From NCBI RefSeq assembly GCF_008932245.1, contig NZ_CP034910.1, positions 124,001 through 188,000 of the forward strand: DNA of 64,000 bases, read 5' to 3'. The position numbers and the translations under genes were made by a program. Shown here one piece after another: positions 18,137-26,243 of the stretch (its first letter is position 1; each line of letters starts with the position of its first letter). This DNA is from Sinorhizobium alkalisoli. Lineage in GTDB: Bacteria; Pseudomonadota; Alphaproteobacteria; Rhizobiales; Rhizobiaceae. The notes beneath the pieces were generated by a model that was not told the DNA's origin, ran no database searches, and worked only from the letters and a program-made list of their open reading frames with translations.

Positions 18137-21100
18137 CTACTCGGCAGCCATTGCCAGTCGCACTACCTGTTCCTCCGTCGGATCCTCATGGATTTCATCT
18201 GCAGTCGGCTTGATCCTGAACCATGCCGCGTAGAGCGCCGGAAGGAAGAGCAGGATCAGCACCGTGCCGACCGCCGTTCCGCCGATCAGCGTATAGGCCA
18301 TCGACCCCCAGAAGACCGAATGTGTGAGGGGGATGAAGGCCAGCACGGCGGCGAGTGCGGTTAGGATCACAGGCCTCGTGCGTTGCACCGTGGCCTCGAT
18401 GACGGCGTGATAGGCGTCAAGGCCGGCAGCACGGTTCTCCTTGATCTGTTCGGTCAGGATCAGCGTATTGCGCATAAGGATGCCCGCCAACCCTATCAGG
18501 CCCAGTATGGCGTTGAATCCGAACGGCTGGTTGAAGGTGAGCAACATCGGCACGACGCCGACAAGGCCAAGCGGTGCCGTCAGCATGACCATGGCCATCG
18601 TCGAGAAGGATCGCACCTGCAGCATGATGACGATCAGCATCGCGGCGATCATGGCCGGGAAAACCTTGCCCAGCGCGGTATTGGCCTTGGCAGCCTCCTC
18701 TATCGATCCGCCCAATTCGATGCGATAGCCGGCGGGAAGCGATGCGATCAGCGGCTGAAGGGCGCTCATGATCTGCTTCGAGACCTCCGGCGGCTGGGTC
18801 GCCTCGTTGATGTCCGAGCGGATCGTGATGACGGGCGTGCGATCGCGGCGCTTCAGGATCGGCTCTTCCAGGCGGATCTCCGAATGGCCGATCTGGTCGA
18901 GCGGAATGGCGCGGCCGTCGCGACTCATTAAGGAGAAATCCGCCAGACGCGTCGGATCCAGTCGTTCGTTGCCGGCGCTACGCGCGACGACCGGAACATT
19001 GCGAATGTCCTCGCGCACCTGTGTAACGGGGGTACCGGTGAGGAGGAACTGCAGTTGCTGGGCCGCCTCGGCCGGCGAGAGGCCGATGAGGTTCAGCCGC
19101 TCCTGATCCGGGATGAAGCGAAGGACAGGTGTGCGATTGCCCCAATCGCGATTGGCCTGCCGCACGTCCGGGACGCCGCGCATGATGTCGAGCGCCTTCT
19201 CGGAAATGCTGTATAGCTGCGCCGGATCAGGGCCCATCACCCGAAACTCGACCGGGAACGGCGTGTACGGTCCGAACACAAGCTGGGTGACACGGACATA
19301 GGCCTCTGGTGCGAGCCCCTGTGACAACGCCTGGCGGAGCCGATGCTTCAAAGCCTCGCGCGCCTCCGCATCGGGCGTGAGCACGACGATCTTGGCGAAG
19401 GCGGGATCAGGCAGTTCCGGCGCCATCGCGAAGAAGAAGCGGGGAGCGCCCTGACCGACATAGCTCGTGACGATCTTGGCCTCGGGCTGCTTTTCCAGCC
19501 AGTGTTCGAGCTTCTCGACGGTCGCGGTCGTCGTCTCGATGCTGGTGCCTTGCGGCAGCCGAACCTCCACCAGCACCTCCGGCCGGTCGGATGTCGGGAA
19601 GAACTGCTGCTTGACGGCGCCCATGCCGACTATGGAAAGCGCGAAGGCGATGCCAACGATACCGGAGGTTACGAACTTGTGGCGCACCGCAAAGGTCATG
19701 AGCCGTCGCAGACGCCGATAGTTCGGCGTGTTGTAAATCGCGTGGTGACCGCCCTCGATCGGTTTGATCGCGGGCAGCATCTTGACGCCAAGATAGGGTG
19801 TGAAGACGACGGCGACGATCCAGGAGACGATGAGGGCGAAGCCAACCACCCAAAAGATGTTGCCAGCGTATTCGCCGGCGGTCGAGCGCGCAAAGCCCAC
19901 CGGCAGGAAGCCGGCGATCGTCACGAGTGTTCCCGAGAGCATCGGCGCCGCCGTGTGGCTCCACGCATAGGCCGCCGCCTTGATGCGATCCATGCCCTCT
20001 TCCATTTTCACCACCATCACCTCGATGGCGATGATGGCGTCATCGACGAGAAGGCCGAGCGCCAGGATGAGGGCGCCGAGCGTGATGCGATCGAAGAACC
20101 GGCCGGTTTCCAGCATGATGAGGAAGACGACGGCAAGCGTCAGGGGGACGGCAGCCGCCACTACGATGCCCACGCGCCAGCCGAGACTGAGCAGGCTCAC
20201 TACCAGCACCACGCCGAGCGCCATCGCAAACTTCATCATGAATTCGTCGACCGCCGAGGTGATGTTGACGGCCTGATCGGTCACCTTGTCGAGCGTCATC
20301 CCGAGCGGCAGTGCCTGTGCGATCGCTGCAGTCCTGTCCTCGAGCGCCTTGCCGAGTGCGAGACCGTCCCAGCCCTCCTGCATCACAGCTGCAAGCATGA
20401 TGGTCGGCTCACCCTGGCGCCGGATCAGGTAGGTCGGAGGATCCTGGTAGCCGCGGCGGACCTCGGCGATGTCGGAGAGCTTCAGCGTCCGCCCGGCAGC
20501 CGCAATCGGCGTGTCGGCGATCGCCTGGACACTGTCAAAAGCGCCGTCGACCCGAATGAAGACCTGCGGTCCCTCTGTGTCGATCGAGCCTGCCGGTGTG
20601 ACGGTGTTCTGCCGCTGCAGGGCGGCAACGATATCTTGTGCCGAGACGCCGAGGGTCGCCAATTTGGCGTAGGAGAATTCGACGAAGATCTGTTCGGGGC
20701 GTTCACCGAGGATGTTGATCTTCTTGACGCCGGGCACGTGCAGGAGGTCCTGGCGGATCACCTCGGCCTGTCTGGCCAGCTCACGCATCGGCATGCCCTT
20801 TGCCTTCAGCGCATAAAGGGCGAAGCTCACGTCCGAATATTCGTCGTTGACGAAGGGACCGTAGACGCCGGAGGGCAGATTGCGGGCTTCATCCCCGAGC
20901 TTCTTGCGGGCCTGGTAGAACTCCTCGTGCACGACGGATGGCGGGGTGCTGTCCTTCAGCGTGACCGTCATATACGCATAGCCCGGCCGTGTGGTCGTCT
21001 CCACCCGGTCGTACCAGGTCAGCTCCTGAAGCCGCTTCTCCAGCGGTTCGGCGACGAGGTCCTGCATCTCGCGCGCCGTCGCGCCGGGCCATGCAGTCGT

Positions 21101-21247
21101 CACCGTCATGGTCTTGATCGTGAAGTTCGGGTCCTCCGCCCGTCCAAGCATGAGGAAGGCGTAGGCGCCGGCGGCCACCAGCAGGAGGATGAAGAACAGG
21201 GTAACGGCGCGTTCGCGAACGGCGATCGCAGAAAGATTGAGGTTCAT
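18137..21247 (-). CDS. RND-family efflux transporter permease
   Basis: A 1036-aa inner-membrane proton-driven pump of the AcrB/MexF superfamily. It has the N-terminal span ending in MLGRAEDPNF, two large periplasmic loops, the TM4 region ALGLLVDDAIIAIEVM carrying the proton-relay acidic pair, and 12 expected membrane spans. FWGSMAYTLIGGTAVGT marks the last pair. It starts two bases after the adaptor gene's stop. No outer-membrane factor gene is present, so it must use one encoded elsewhere. Substrate unknown. Confidence 0.92.
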   Translation of the reverse strand: MNLNLSAIAVRERAVTLFFILLLVAAGAYAFLMLGRAEDPNFTIKTMTVTTAWPGATAREMQDLVAEPLEKRLQELTWYDRVETTTRPGYAYMTVTLKDSTPPSVVHEEFYQARKKLGDEARNLPSGVYGPFVNDEYSDVSFALYALKAKGMPMRELARQAEVIRQDLLHVPGVKKINILGERPEQIFVEFSYAKLATLGVSAQDIVAALQRQNTVTPAGSIDTEGPQVFIRVDGAFDSVQAIADTPIAAAGRTLKLSDIAEVRRGYQDPPTYLIRRQGEPTIMLAAVMQEGWDGLALGKALEDRTAAIAQALPLGMTLDKVTDQAVNITSAVDEFMMKFAMALGVVLVVSLLSLGWRVGIVVAAAVPLTLAVVFLIMLETGRFFDRITLGALILALGLLVDDAIIAIEVMVVKMEEGMDRIKAAAYAWSHTAAPMLSGTLVTIAGFLPVGFARSTAGEYAGNIFWVVGFALIVSWIVAVVFTPYLGVKMLPAIKPIEGGHHAIYNTPNYRRLRRLMTFAVRHKFVTSGIVGIAFALSIVGMGAVKQQFFPTSDRPEVLVEVRLPQGTSIETTTATVEKLEHWLEKQPEAKIVTSYVGQGAPRFFFAMAPELPDPAFAKIVVLTPDAEAREALKHRLRQALSQGLAPEAYVRVTQLVFGPYTPFPVEFRVMGPDPAQLYSISEKALDIMRGVPDVRQANRDWGNRTPVLRFIPDQERLNLIGLSPAEAAQQLQFLLTGTPVTQVREDIRNVPVVARSAGNERLDPTRLADFSLMSRDGRAIPLDQIGHSEIRLEEPILKRRDRTPVITIRSDINEATQPPEVSKQIMSALQPLIASLPAGYRIELGGSIEEAAKANTALGKVFPAMIAAMLIVIMLQVRSFSTMAMVMLTAPLGLVGVVPMLLTFNQPFGFNAILGLIGLAGILMRNTLILTEQIKENRAAGLDAYHAVIEATVQRTRPVILTALAAVLAFIPLTHSVFWGSMAYTLIGGTAVGTVLILLFLPALYAAWFRIKPTADEIHEDPTEEQVVRLAMAAE

Positions 21248-21249
21248 CT

Positions 21250-22359
21250 TCAGTTGCCCCCACTTTCGGATGCAGTTTTGACGCGAGCACCATCCTGCAG
21301 GAGATGAGCGCCGAGCGAAACAACGGGATCGCCAGGGTTCAATCCGGAGATCATGGCGGTCTCGCTGGTCACGCGGACAAGCTTGACGGGTCGAAAGCGC
21401 ACGCTCGAGCTGGCTCTGTCGACGACCCAGACGCCGGTCCTTTCACCGTCGTCGAGCACCGCCCCGAGCGGCACCTGGACTTGCGACTGGCGCGCCTGAT
21501 CGGCAATCCTAATGGTAACCGTAGCGCCGAGCGGTGCTGCCGCAGCCTGGCCGTCAAGCACATAACGGGCCTCGTAGGTGCGCGTCTGGGGGTCGGCGGA
21601 GTCCGATAATTGCCGCAGACGTGCCGTGTAGCGCCGCTCGCCGTTCCTATACAGGCTGGCCTCGGCCTTAGAGCCGACCGCGGGCCGGAGCGTCTCGGGC
21701 AGTGCGATCACGGCCTCGCGGGGACCGGCATGCGCGAGGCGAAGCACCGTCTGGCCGGCTGAGACGACCTGCCCCGGCTCGCCGAGCGTTTCGACCACCG
21801 TTCCATCCGAATCCGCCACCATCACGGAATAGGTCGCCTCGTTCTCCGCGACCCTTGCTTCCGCTTCGGCGGCGGCGAGCCGCGCAGAGGCGGTATCGAG
21901 CGCTGCCTTGGCCTGCTCATAACGCTGCGGCGTTGCCGCCAGTCCATTCTTTACGAGAACAGCATAGCGCTCCTCGTCGGCACGCGCCTGGACCAGGACA
22001 GCGCGTGCCGCAGCGACAGCGTTGCGCCTGGCGGTGAGCGCAAGCTGGAGATCGGTCTCGTCGATCCACAGAAGCGCCTGCCCCGCCGTCACCTGTTCAC
22101 CGATGTCCACGAGGCGCTGGGTGATCTTGCCCGGCACCCGGAAACCAAGATTGCTCACAACCCGCGCGGCGATCGTACCTGTGAAGGCTCGCTCGGCTCG
22201 TTCAGGCCTCGTCGCTTCCACGACCCTTACAAGTGGCGATGCGACGCGGGGATCCGCAACCTCTGCGTCTCGTCCAGGCGTTTCGAAAACGAACGCATAC
22301 GCCGCGCCCCCGGCTGCAGCCACGAGACCGATCGCTATGAAAAGGAATTTGCGCTTCAT
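21250..22359 (-). CDS. RND efflux periplasmic adaptor (membrane fusion protein)
   Basis: A 369-aa HlyD/AcrA-type adaptor that bridges the RND pump and an outer-membrane channel. It has a single N-terminal membrane anchor (KFLFIAIGLVAAAGGAAYAF), the barrel-sandwich segment GFRVPGKITQRLVDIGEQVTAGQ, a helical hairpin (about 100-150) and SDGTVVETLGEPGQVVSAGQ on the second lipoyl half. The frame opens 45 bases further upstream, but the ATG at 22359 has AAGGGG nine bases before it and begins the membrane anchor. First gene of the efflux operon, divergent from tetR. Confidence 0.9.
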   Translation of the reverse strand: MKRKFLFIAIGLVAAAGGAAYAFVFETPGRDAEVADPRVASPLVRVVEATRPERAERAFTGTIAARVVSNLGFRVPGKITQRLVDIGEQVTAGQALLWIDETDLQLALTARRNAVAAARAVLVQARADEERYAVLVKNGLAATPQRYEQAKAALDTASARLAAAEAEARVAENEATYSVMVADSDGTVVETLGEPGQVVSAGQTVLRLAHAGPREAVIALPETLRPAVGSKAEASLYRNGERRYTARLRQLSDSADPQTRTYEARYVLDGQAAAAPLGATVTIRIADQARQSQVQVPLGAVLDDGERTGVWVVDRASSSVRFRPVKLVRVTSETAMISGLNPGDPVVSLGAHLLQDGARVKTASESGGN

Positions 22360-22393
22360 GCCAGATGCCCCTTGTTGACAGGCGTCGCCATAA

Positions 22394-22409
22394 TTAGATT
22401 GCAATCTAA
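22394..22409. promoter_or_regulatory. 16-bp perfect palindrome, candidate TetR operator
   Basis: TTAGATTGCAATCTAA reads identically on both strands and sits in the 98-base gap between the adaptor gene (leftward) and the TetR gene (rightward). Its position suits repression of both promoters by the adjacent TetR protein. A related half-like AATCTAATTGG occurs at about 22437-22447. Confidence 0.65.
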
Positions 22410-22457
22410 ATCTAAAATCGGTATAGATGTCAAATGAAATCTAATTGGAGGTCGATC

Positions 22458-23045
22458 ATGAGAGTTAGCCGCGCCCAAGCGGAGGCAAATCGCGAAGCGG
22501 TCATCAACGCGGCGAGCCGGCTTTTTCGAGAGCGCGGCTTCGACGGCATCGGGCTCAAGGATCTGATGAAGGGGGCCAGCCTGACCCAGGGCGGGTTCTA
22601 CAAGCAGTTCGAATCCAAGGAAGATCTTGTGGCACAGGCATCGAGGCGGGCGATGGAGCACGCGACACGCAGATGGTCGGCCGTTGCCGCCGAAAGTCCT
22701 GATCCCCTCGAGGCCGTTATCGAGCTCTACCTGTCGACGGGACATCGCGAAGAGAAGAGCGACGGTTGTCCGTTGGTGGCGCTTGGCGCTGACGCGGCGC
22801 GTCAAAGCGAGGAGGTGCGAGCTTCATTCCAGGACGGAATTCAAGCTCATCTTGAAATCCTCGACGAATTGATGCCGGCGGCGGAAGGTCCAGAGGACCG
22901 TGGCAAAGCCATGGCAATGCTGTCGCTCATGGTCGGTGCCGTGACGATCTCGCGTATCCTGAATGATGAAGAGATGTCGGAGCGGTTTCTCGATGTAGCG
23001 GCCGACGAAGTTCGGCGGATCGCCGCCTCCGCCGGGAAAGCATGA
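22458..23045 (+). CDS. TetR/AcrR-family transcriptional regulator of the RND pump
   Basis: A 195-aa TetR repressor. The N-terminal helix-turn-helix is clear (ANREAVINAASRLFRERGF, then LTQGGFYKQFESKEDLV), followed by an all-helical ligand domain. It is divergent from the efflux operon, with a 16-bp palindrome between them, so it most likely represses the pump and itself until a ligand binds. The start at 22458 is chosen because TTGGAGG lies 8-10 bases upstream; the earlier ATG at 22434 lies close to the operator and lacks a good ribosome-binding site. Confidence 0.92.
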   Translation: MRVSRAQAEANREAVINAASRLFRERGFDGIGLKDLMKGASLTQGGFYKQFESKEDLVAQASRRAMEHATRRWSAVAAESPDPLEAVIELYLSTGHREEKSDGCPLVALGADAARQSEEVRASFQDGIQAHLEILDELMPAAEGPEDRGKAMAMLSLMVGAVTISRILNDEEMSERFLDVAADEVRRIAASAGKA

Positions 23046-23160
23046 GATTCCCGCGATCTCCTCGCGGGGGTCATAACTGTAGCCGCCTGATCCTTGGATT
23101 TCTGAAGATCACCCAGCGCCGTTTCGCGGACGGATCCAAACAAAATACAACGGAGAACAC

Positions 23161-23274
23161 ATGCGCCGTATCGTTGTTGCAGGCATGGGAGCAGTTAGCC
23201 CCCTCGGAGCCAATGTGGCGACTTCCTGGTCTCGGCTCTTGTCCGGCCATTCGGGAATCCGCGCGCGCGTTTCG
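23161..23274 (+). pseudogene. fabF-like 5' fragment (beta-ketoacyl-ACP synthase N-terminus)
   Basis: With a good start context (ACGGAGAACAC then ATG), the frame reads MRRIVVAGMGAVSPLG followed by a WSRLLSGHSGIR segment, the classic N-terminus of KAS II/FabF enzymes. After about 38 residues the similarity ends; the frame continues with low-complexity sequence to a stop at 23442. From about 23271 another frame matches the C-terminus of a different enzyme. The thiolase-fold catalytic Cys and both His are missing, so it is non-functional as a synthase. The junction lies near a GCGCGCGCG run. Confidence 0.7.
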
Positions 23275-23738
23275 TACTTGGACCCGACTACAAGGCGATC
23301 TCGGTTTTCCAGCCCGCAGGCATCGACGCATCGAAATCCGGAGCACCGGTATTCATGGTTCTCGAAACCGACAAGGGACAGCTCGTCAACATCGAGATCA
23401 ACAATGACGCCGCCTATGGCTAAGACGTTCGCGGTGAACTGATCGGCGAGAACGGATCAATTGCCCTGAACGCACCTGTCTACACGCGCCACAATGGCGA
23501 ACTGATGGCCTACGAGCGCTATGCACCCGATTGGCGCCCGCGCTTTGCCGAGGCCTACCGACTGCAGAACAAGGCGTTCCTGAACTTCGTTCGAACCGGC
23601 GTCTTCCCGGCAATCGCCTCCGACGCTTGGGACGGCTATTGCGCCGCGCTGGTCGCAGAAGCCGGCGTCGAGGCGCTGCGCACGGGCGAGCGCGTTATGA
23701 TCGCAAGGACGGAAAAGCCGTCCCTCTACAAGCAGTAA
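23271..23738 (+). pseudogene. Inositol 2-dehydrogenase-like 3' fragment with in-frame stop
   Basis: The frame starting at about 23271 encodes the C-terminal part of a Gfo/Idh/MocA inositol dehydrogenase (IolG/IdhA type): GQLVNIEINNDAAYG, then a TAA stop at 23421-23423 where the family has an aromatic residue, then DVRGELIGENGSIALNAP and RPRFAEAYRLQNKAFLNFV to the natural stop at 23738. The N-terminal NAD-binding domain is absent and replaced by the fabF fragment. It lies 12 bases before an intact isomerase gene, suggesting it was part of an inositol-type catabolic operon before the rearrangement. Confidence 0.75.
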
Positions 23739-23750
23739 AGGATTAAAGAA

Positions 23751-24710
23751 ATGAAACTCGGCTTCGTTTCCGACAGCCTCGGCGGAATGACCTTCGATGC
23801 GCTACTCGACAGCGCTGCGCGCCTTGGAGTCTCGGGCGTGGAGGTCAACACGGGCGGCTGGTCGACAGCTCCCCACTTCGACCTGAAGACCATGAAGGCA
23901 AGCGCCGATGCCCGCCGCGCCTTCACTCGCGCCTTCGAAACCCGCGGGCTCGAGATCATTGCGTTGAATGCCAATGGCAATCCCTTGCATCCAACCCAAC
24001 TCGAGCAGGGCGAGTGCCTCGAGGACACGATTCGCATCGCCGGCGAAATGGGGATCAAAACCGTCTGCGCCATGTCCGGACTGCCGGCAGGACGTAATGG
24101 CGACCTGATGCCGAATTGGGTCGTCTCATCCTGGCCGCCGGAAACGCAAGCGATCCTGCGTTACCAGTGGGAAGAAAAACTTCTGCCATTCTGGACCGAG
24201 ATCGCCAAGCTCGCCAGCGAGAACGGTGTCGAGCGGATCGCACTTGAACTCCACGGCAACCAGTGCGTCTACAGCGTCCCTTCGCTCCTCAAATTGCGCG
24301 CTGCGATCGGTCCGGTCATTGGCGCCAATCTCGATCCATCACATCTGTTCTGGATGGGGGCCGATCCACTGGTCGCAGCCGAAGCCCTCGGCGATGCCGT
24401 CTATCATGTCCACGCCAAGGATACGATGCTCAACGCGCCGGTCCAGGCCACGACCTCACTGCTGGAGAACGGCTCGCTGATGGACATCTCGGCGCGCAGC
24501 TGGTCCTACATCACCCTCGGCTTCGGCCACGGCGAGGAGTGGTGGCGACAGTTCTGCTATCGCCTGAAGATGGCAGGCTATGATGGCTGGCTGTCGATCG
24601 AGCATGAGGACGTGCTGCTCAATAGCCTCGAAGGGCTGGAGAAATCCGTCTCCCTGCTCAAGGCGGTGATGCCCGTCGCGCAGAGTGACTTCAAGCCGCA
24701 GGCAATCTGA
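23751..24710 (+). CDS. Sugar phosphate isomerase/epimerase family protein (TIM barrel)
   Basis: A 319-aa AP-endonuclease-2-like TIM barrel of the IolE/IolI superfamily. Metal-ligand positions are visible as GVSGVEVN, ALELHGNQ, GANLDPSHLFW, VYHVHAKD and WLSIEHED. It may isomerise or dehydrate a keto-sugar or inosose; the substrate cannot be read from sequence. It has a ribosome-binding site-like AAAGGA before the ATG and follows the broken inositol dehydrogenase, so it may be an orphaned survivor of a catabolic operon. Confidence 0.85.
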   Translation: MKLGFVSDSLGGMTFDALLDSAARLGVSGVEVNTGGWSTAPHFDLKTMKASADARRAFTRAFETRGLEIIALNANGNPLHPTQLEQGECLEDTIRIAGEMGIKTVCAMSGLPAGRNGDLMPNWVVSSWPPETQAILRYQWEEKLLPFWTEIAKLASENGVERIALELHGNQCVYSVPSLLKLRAAIGPVIGANLDPSHLFWMGADPLVAAEALGDAVYHVHAKDTMLNAPVQATTSLLENGSLMDISARSWSYITLGFGHGEEWWRQFCYRLKMAGYDGWLSIEHEDVLLNSLEGLEKSVSLLKAVMPVAQSDFKPQAI

Positions 24711-24783
24711 GGGTCGAACGACGGTGCGCCCGAATTCACATGGACACCCGTAATGGCGGCTCACATCTGGAGGACAGTAGAGA

Positions 24784-25098
24784 ATGCGGGGCCTGAATGA
24801 AGATGCACCACCAAGCAGTCTTTCGGAACTGAAGTCGATGATCGCCTTGAGACAGCTCGAATTCCCAGATCAGCTTGAACGGGTTGTTCGCTGCGCGCTC
24901 GTCACGCCGGAACTAATCGCCTTTGGTAGCTCCAATTCGGTGGCACTTGCCTGCTCGGTGTCACCGACGACCGTGGTCCGGCTCGCAGGCTTCCTCGGCT
25001 TCCAGAACTTTCGAGATCTTCGAACTCTGTTTCGGGAGCACTTGTGGCGGCGTGCCGCACGAGTGTCGGCATCCGGCAGGTCGGAATCTCGCATCTAA
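24784..25098 (+). pseudogene. Truncated RpiR/MurR-family regulator (HTH domain only)
   Basis: The 104-aa product contains the RpiR-type winged helix-turn-helix (ACSVSPTTVVRLAGFLGFQNF followed by DLRTLFREHLW) preceded by the normal LSELKSMIALRQLEF helix. Family members are about 280-300 aa with a C-terminal SIS sugar-phosphate-binding domain, which is missing; the frame ends at 25098 next to a palindromic repeat element. RpiR regulators often control inositol and sugar genes, fitting the decayed locus. It could still bind DNA as a domain-only protein, but truncation is more likely. Confidence 0.65.
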
Positions 25099-25161
25099 TG
25101 TCGTCCGGAAATTGTCGATGTTTGCCGTTCAAGACGCGGATGTTTGCCGTCCGCTACACCT

Positions 25162-25265
25162 ACTGCATGTCTCTTTTGATCGACCTTTATTCAAGGACAA
25201 AGACATGCAGCAATTCAAAGCCCTACGGCGACCATCGCGTCCAATGGGACGCGCGGCGCTGTAGA
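25162..25265 (-). repeat. Sinorhizobium-type palindromic intergenic element, copy 1 (leftward)
   Basis: Read on the minus strand it begins CTACAGCGCCGCGCGTC, shows the reverse arm GACGCG, then GGCTTTGAATTGCTGCATGTC and a second inverted repeat TGCATGTC/GACATGCA (25164-25171 with 25202-25209). The copy at 33719-33800 has the same two-hairpin plan and sequence. This resembles the RIME/ABC-type mosaic elements of Sinorhizobium; the exact family name is from memory. It lies just after the truncated RpiR gene. Confidence 0.7.
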
Positions 25266-25316
25266 TAGCCATTACTTTGGGCACCAAGCACCAAACTGTC
25301 ACGGCTGAGGTCGCCA

Positions 25317-26072
25317 CTATTGCACGAGCGGCCGCAAGGCCGCTTGCGTCTCCTTAAGCAGCGGCAGATAGCGCTCCGCCAATTCGCCGGCAGCCACGTG
25401 GGCGGCCGGCGCGCCGATGTTGAGCGCCGCGACCACCCGTCCGCGCGCGTTGATGAGCGGCACGGCGATCGAGCAGAGGCCAAGCTCGAGCTCCTGGTCG
25501 ATCACCGCATAGCCCTGGTCGCGAACCCGCCGAAGCTCCGCCACCAGTTCCTCCGGGTCGGTCTTCGTGTGCGGGGTGTTCGCCTTCAATTCCGTGCGGC
25601 GCAGAATGTCGCGCGCCTCCGCTTCGGGCAACGCGGCGAGCAGGACCCGCCCCATCGAGGCGCAATAGGCGGGAAGGCGGGAGCCGGGCATCAGGTTGAT
25701 CGACATGACGCGGCGCTGCGAGGCGCGCGCCACATAGACGACCTCGGTGCCGTCGAGCACCGAAACGGAGGCGCTCTGGCCGGCTTTCTCCGAAAGCTGG
25801 TCGAGATGGGGCTGCACGATTGCGGTCAGCGGAGTCGCCGAGAGGTAGGCGTGGCCAAGCCGCAGGATCTTCGGCGTCAGAGCGAAGAACTTGCCGTCGT
25901 AGTCCGCATAGCCGAGTTGCGAAAGGGTCAGCAGCGAGCGCCGCACGGTGGCGCGATCGAGCCCCGTCATCTTCGCGGCTTCCGCGATCGAGAGCCGCGG
26001 CTGTGCCTCGCCGAAGGCTTCAATGACCGCGAGGCCCCGCGCAAATCCGCTGACGAAATCCGTTTCCCGCAT
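25317..26072 (-). CDS. pcaR: IclR-family regulator of the beta-ketoadipate genes (PcaR-type)
   Basis: A 251-aa IclR protein: N-terminal winged HTH (LSIAEAAKMTGLDRATVRRSL) and C-terminal effector domain (SVLDGTEVVYVARA, INLMPGSRLPAYCASMGRVLLA, and DQELELGLCSIAVPLIN). These match PcaR/PobR-type IclR regulators that respond to beta-ketoadipate. The open frame runs much further upstream through pcaI antisense; the ATG at 26072 is chosen for its GGAGAGG site and correct N-terminus. It is divergent from pcaIJF and likely controls it. Confidence 0.9.
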   Translation of the reverse strand: MRETDFVSGFARGLAVIEAFGEAQPRLSIAEAAKMTGLDRATVRRSLLTLSQLGYADYDGKFFALTPKILRLGHAYLSATPLTAIVQPHLDQLSEKAGQSASVSVLDGTEVVYVARASQRRVMSINLMPGSRLPAYCASMGRVLLAALPEAEARDILRRTELKANTPHTKTDPEELVAELRRVRDQGYAVIDQELELGLCSIAVPLINARGRVVAALNIGAPAAHVAAGELAERYLPLLKETQAALRPLVQ

Positions 26073-26103
26073 TGCCTCGTCCCTCTCCGTTCCGTTTTCA
26101 TAC

Positions 26104-26174
26104 TGTGCGTTATACGAACAAAAGTCAAATATCGCACAAAAAAAATTGACGAACCGTCCAAACAGGCGCTTATT
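26104..26174 (+). promoter_or_regulatory. pcaI promoter with candidate PcaR operator
   Basis: In the pcaR-pcaI gap an inverted repeat TGTGCG (26104-26109) ... CGCACA (26133-26138), flanked internally by TTATA/AATAT, precedes a sigma-70-like promoter: TTGACG at 26146-26151, 17-base spacer, CTTATT at 26169-26174. The AATATCGCAC arm resembles the PcaR box as I recall it from Pseudomonas. pcaI starts about 70 bases downstream. Confidence 0.5.
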
Positions 26175-26243
26175 TCCGGCGGTTGCCGCTGACGAATGGG
26201 CCGGACAGCGAAAACAGGTCCGGAAAATCCTGGAGGAGGAAGA

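Noticed and set aside
16548..18233. 561-codon open frame on the plus strand
   Set aside because: It lies antisense to the pyruvyl transferase gene, whose motifs are clear, and its translation is low-complexity Arg/Asp/Leu/Val-rich sequence typical of GC-rich shadow frames.
19343..21307. 654-codon plus-strand frame
   Set aside because: Antisense to the well-supported RND permease; no domain, and a His/Asp/Arg-rich translation typical of a shadow frame.
23161..23442. Intact small FabF/NodE-like protein of 93 aa
   Set aside because: Similarity ends after about 38 residues and the rest is out-of-frame sequence over a dehydrogenase fragment; no catalytic residues.
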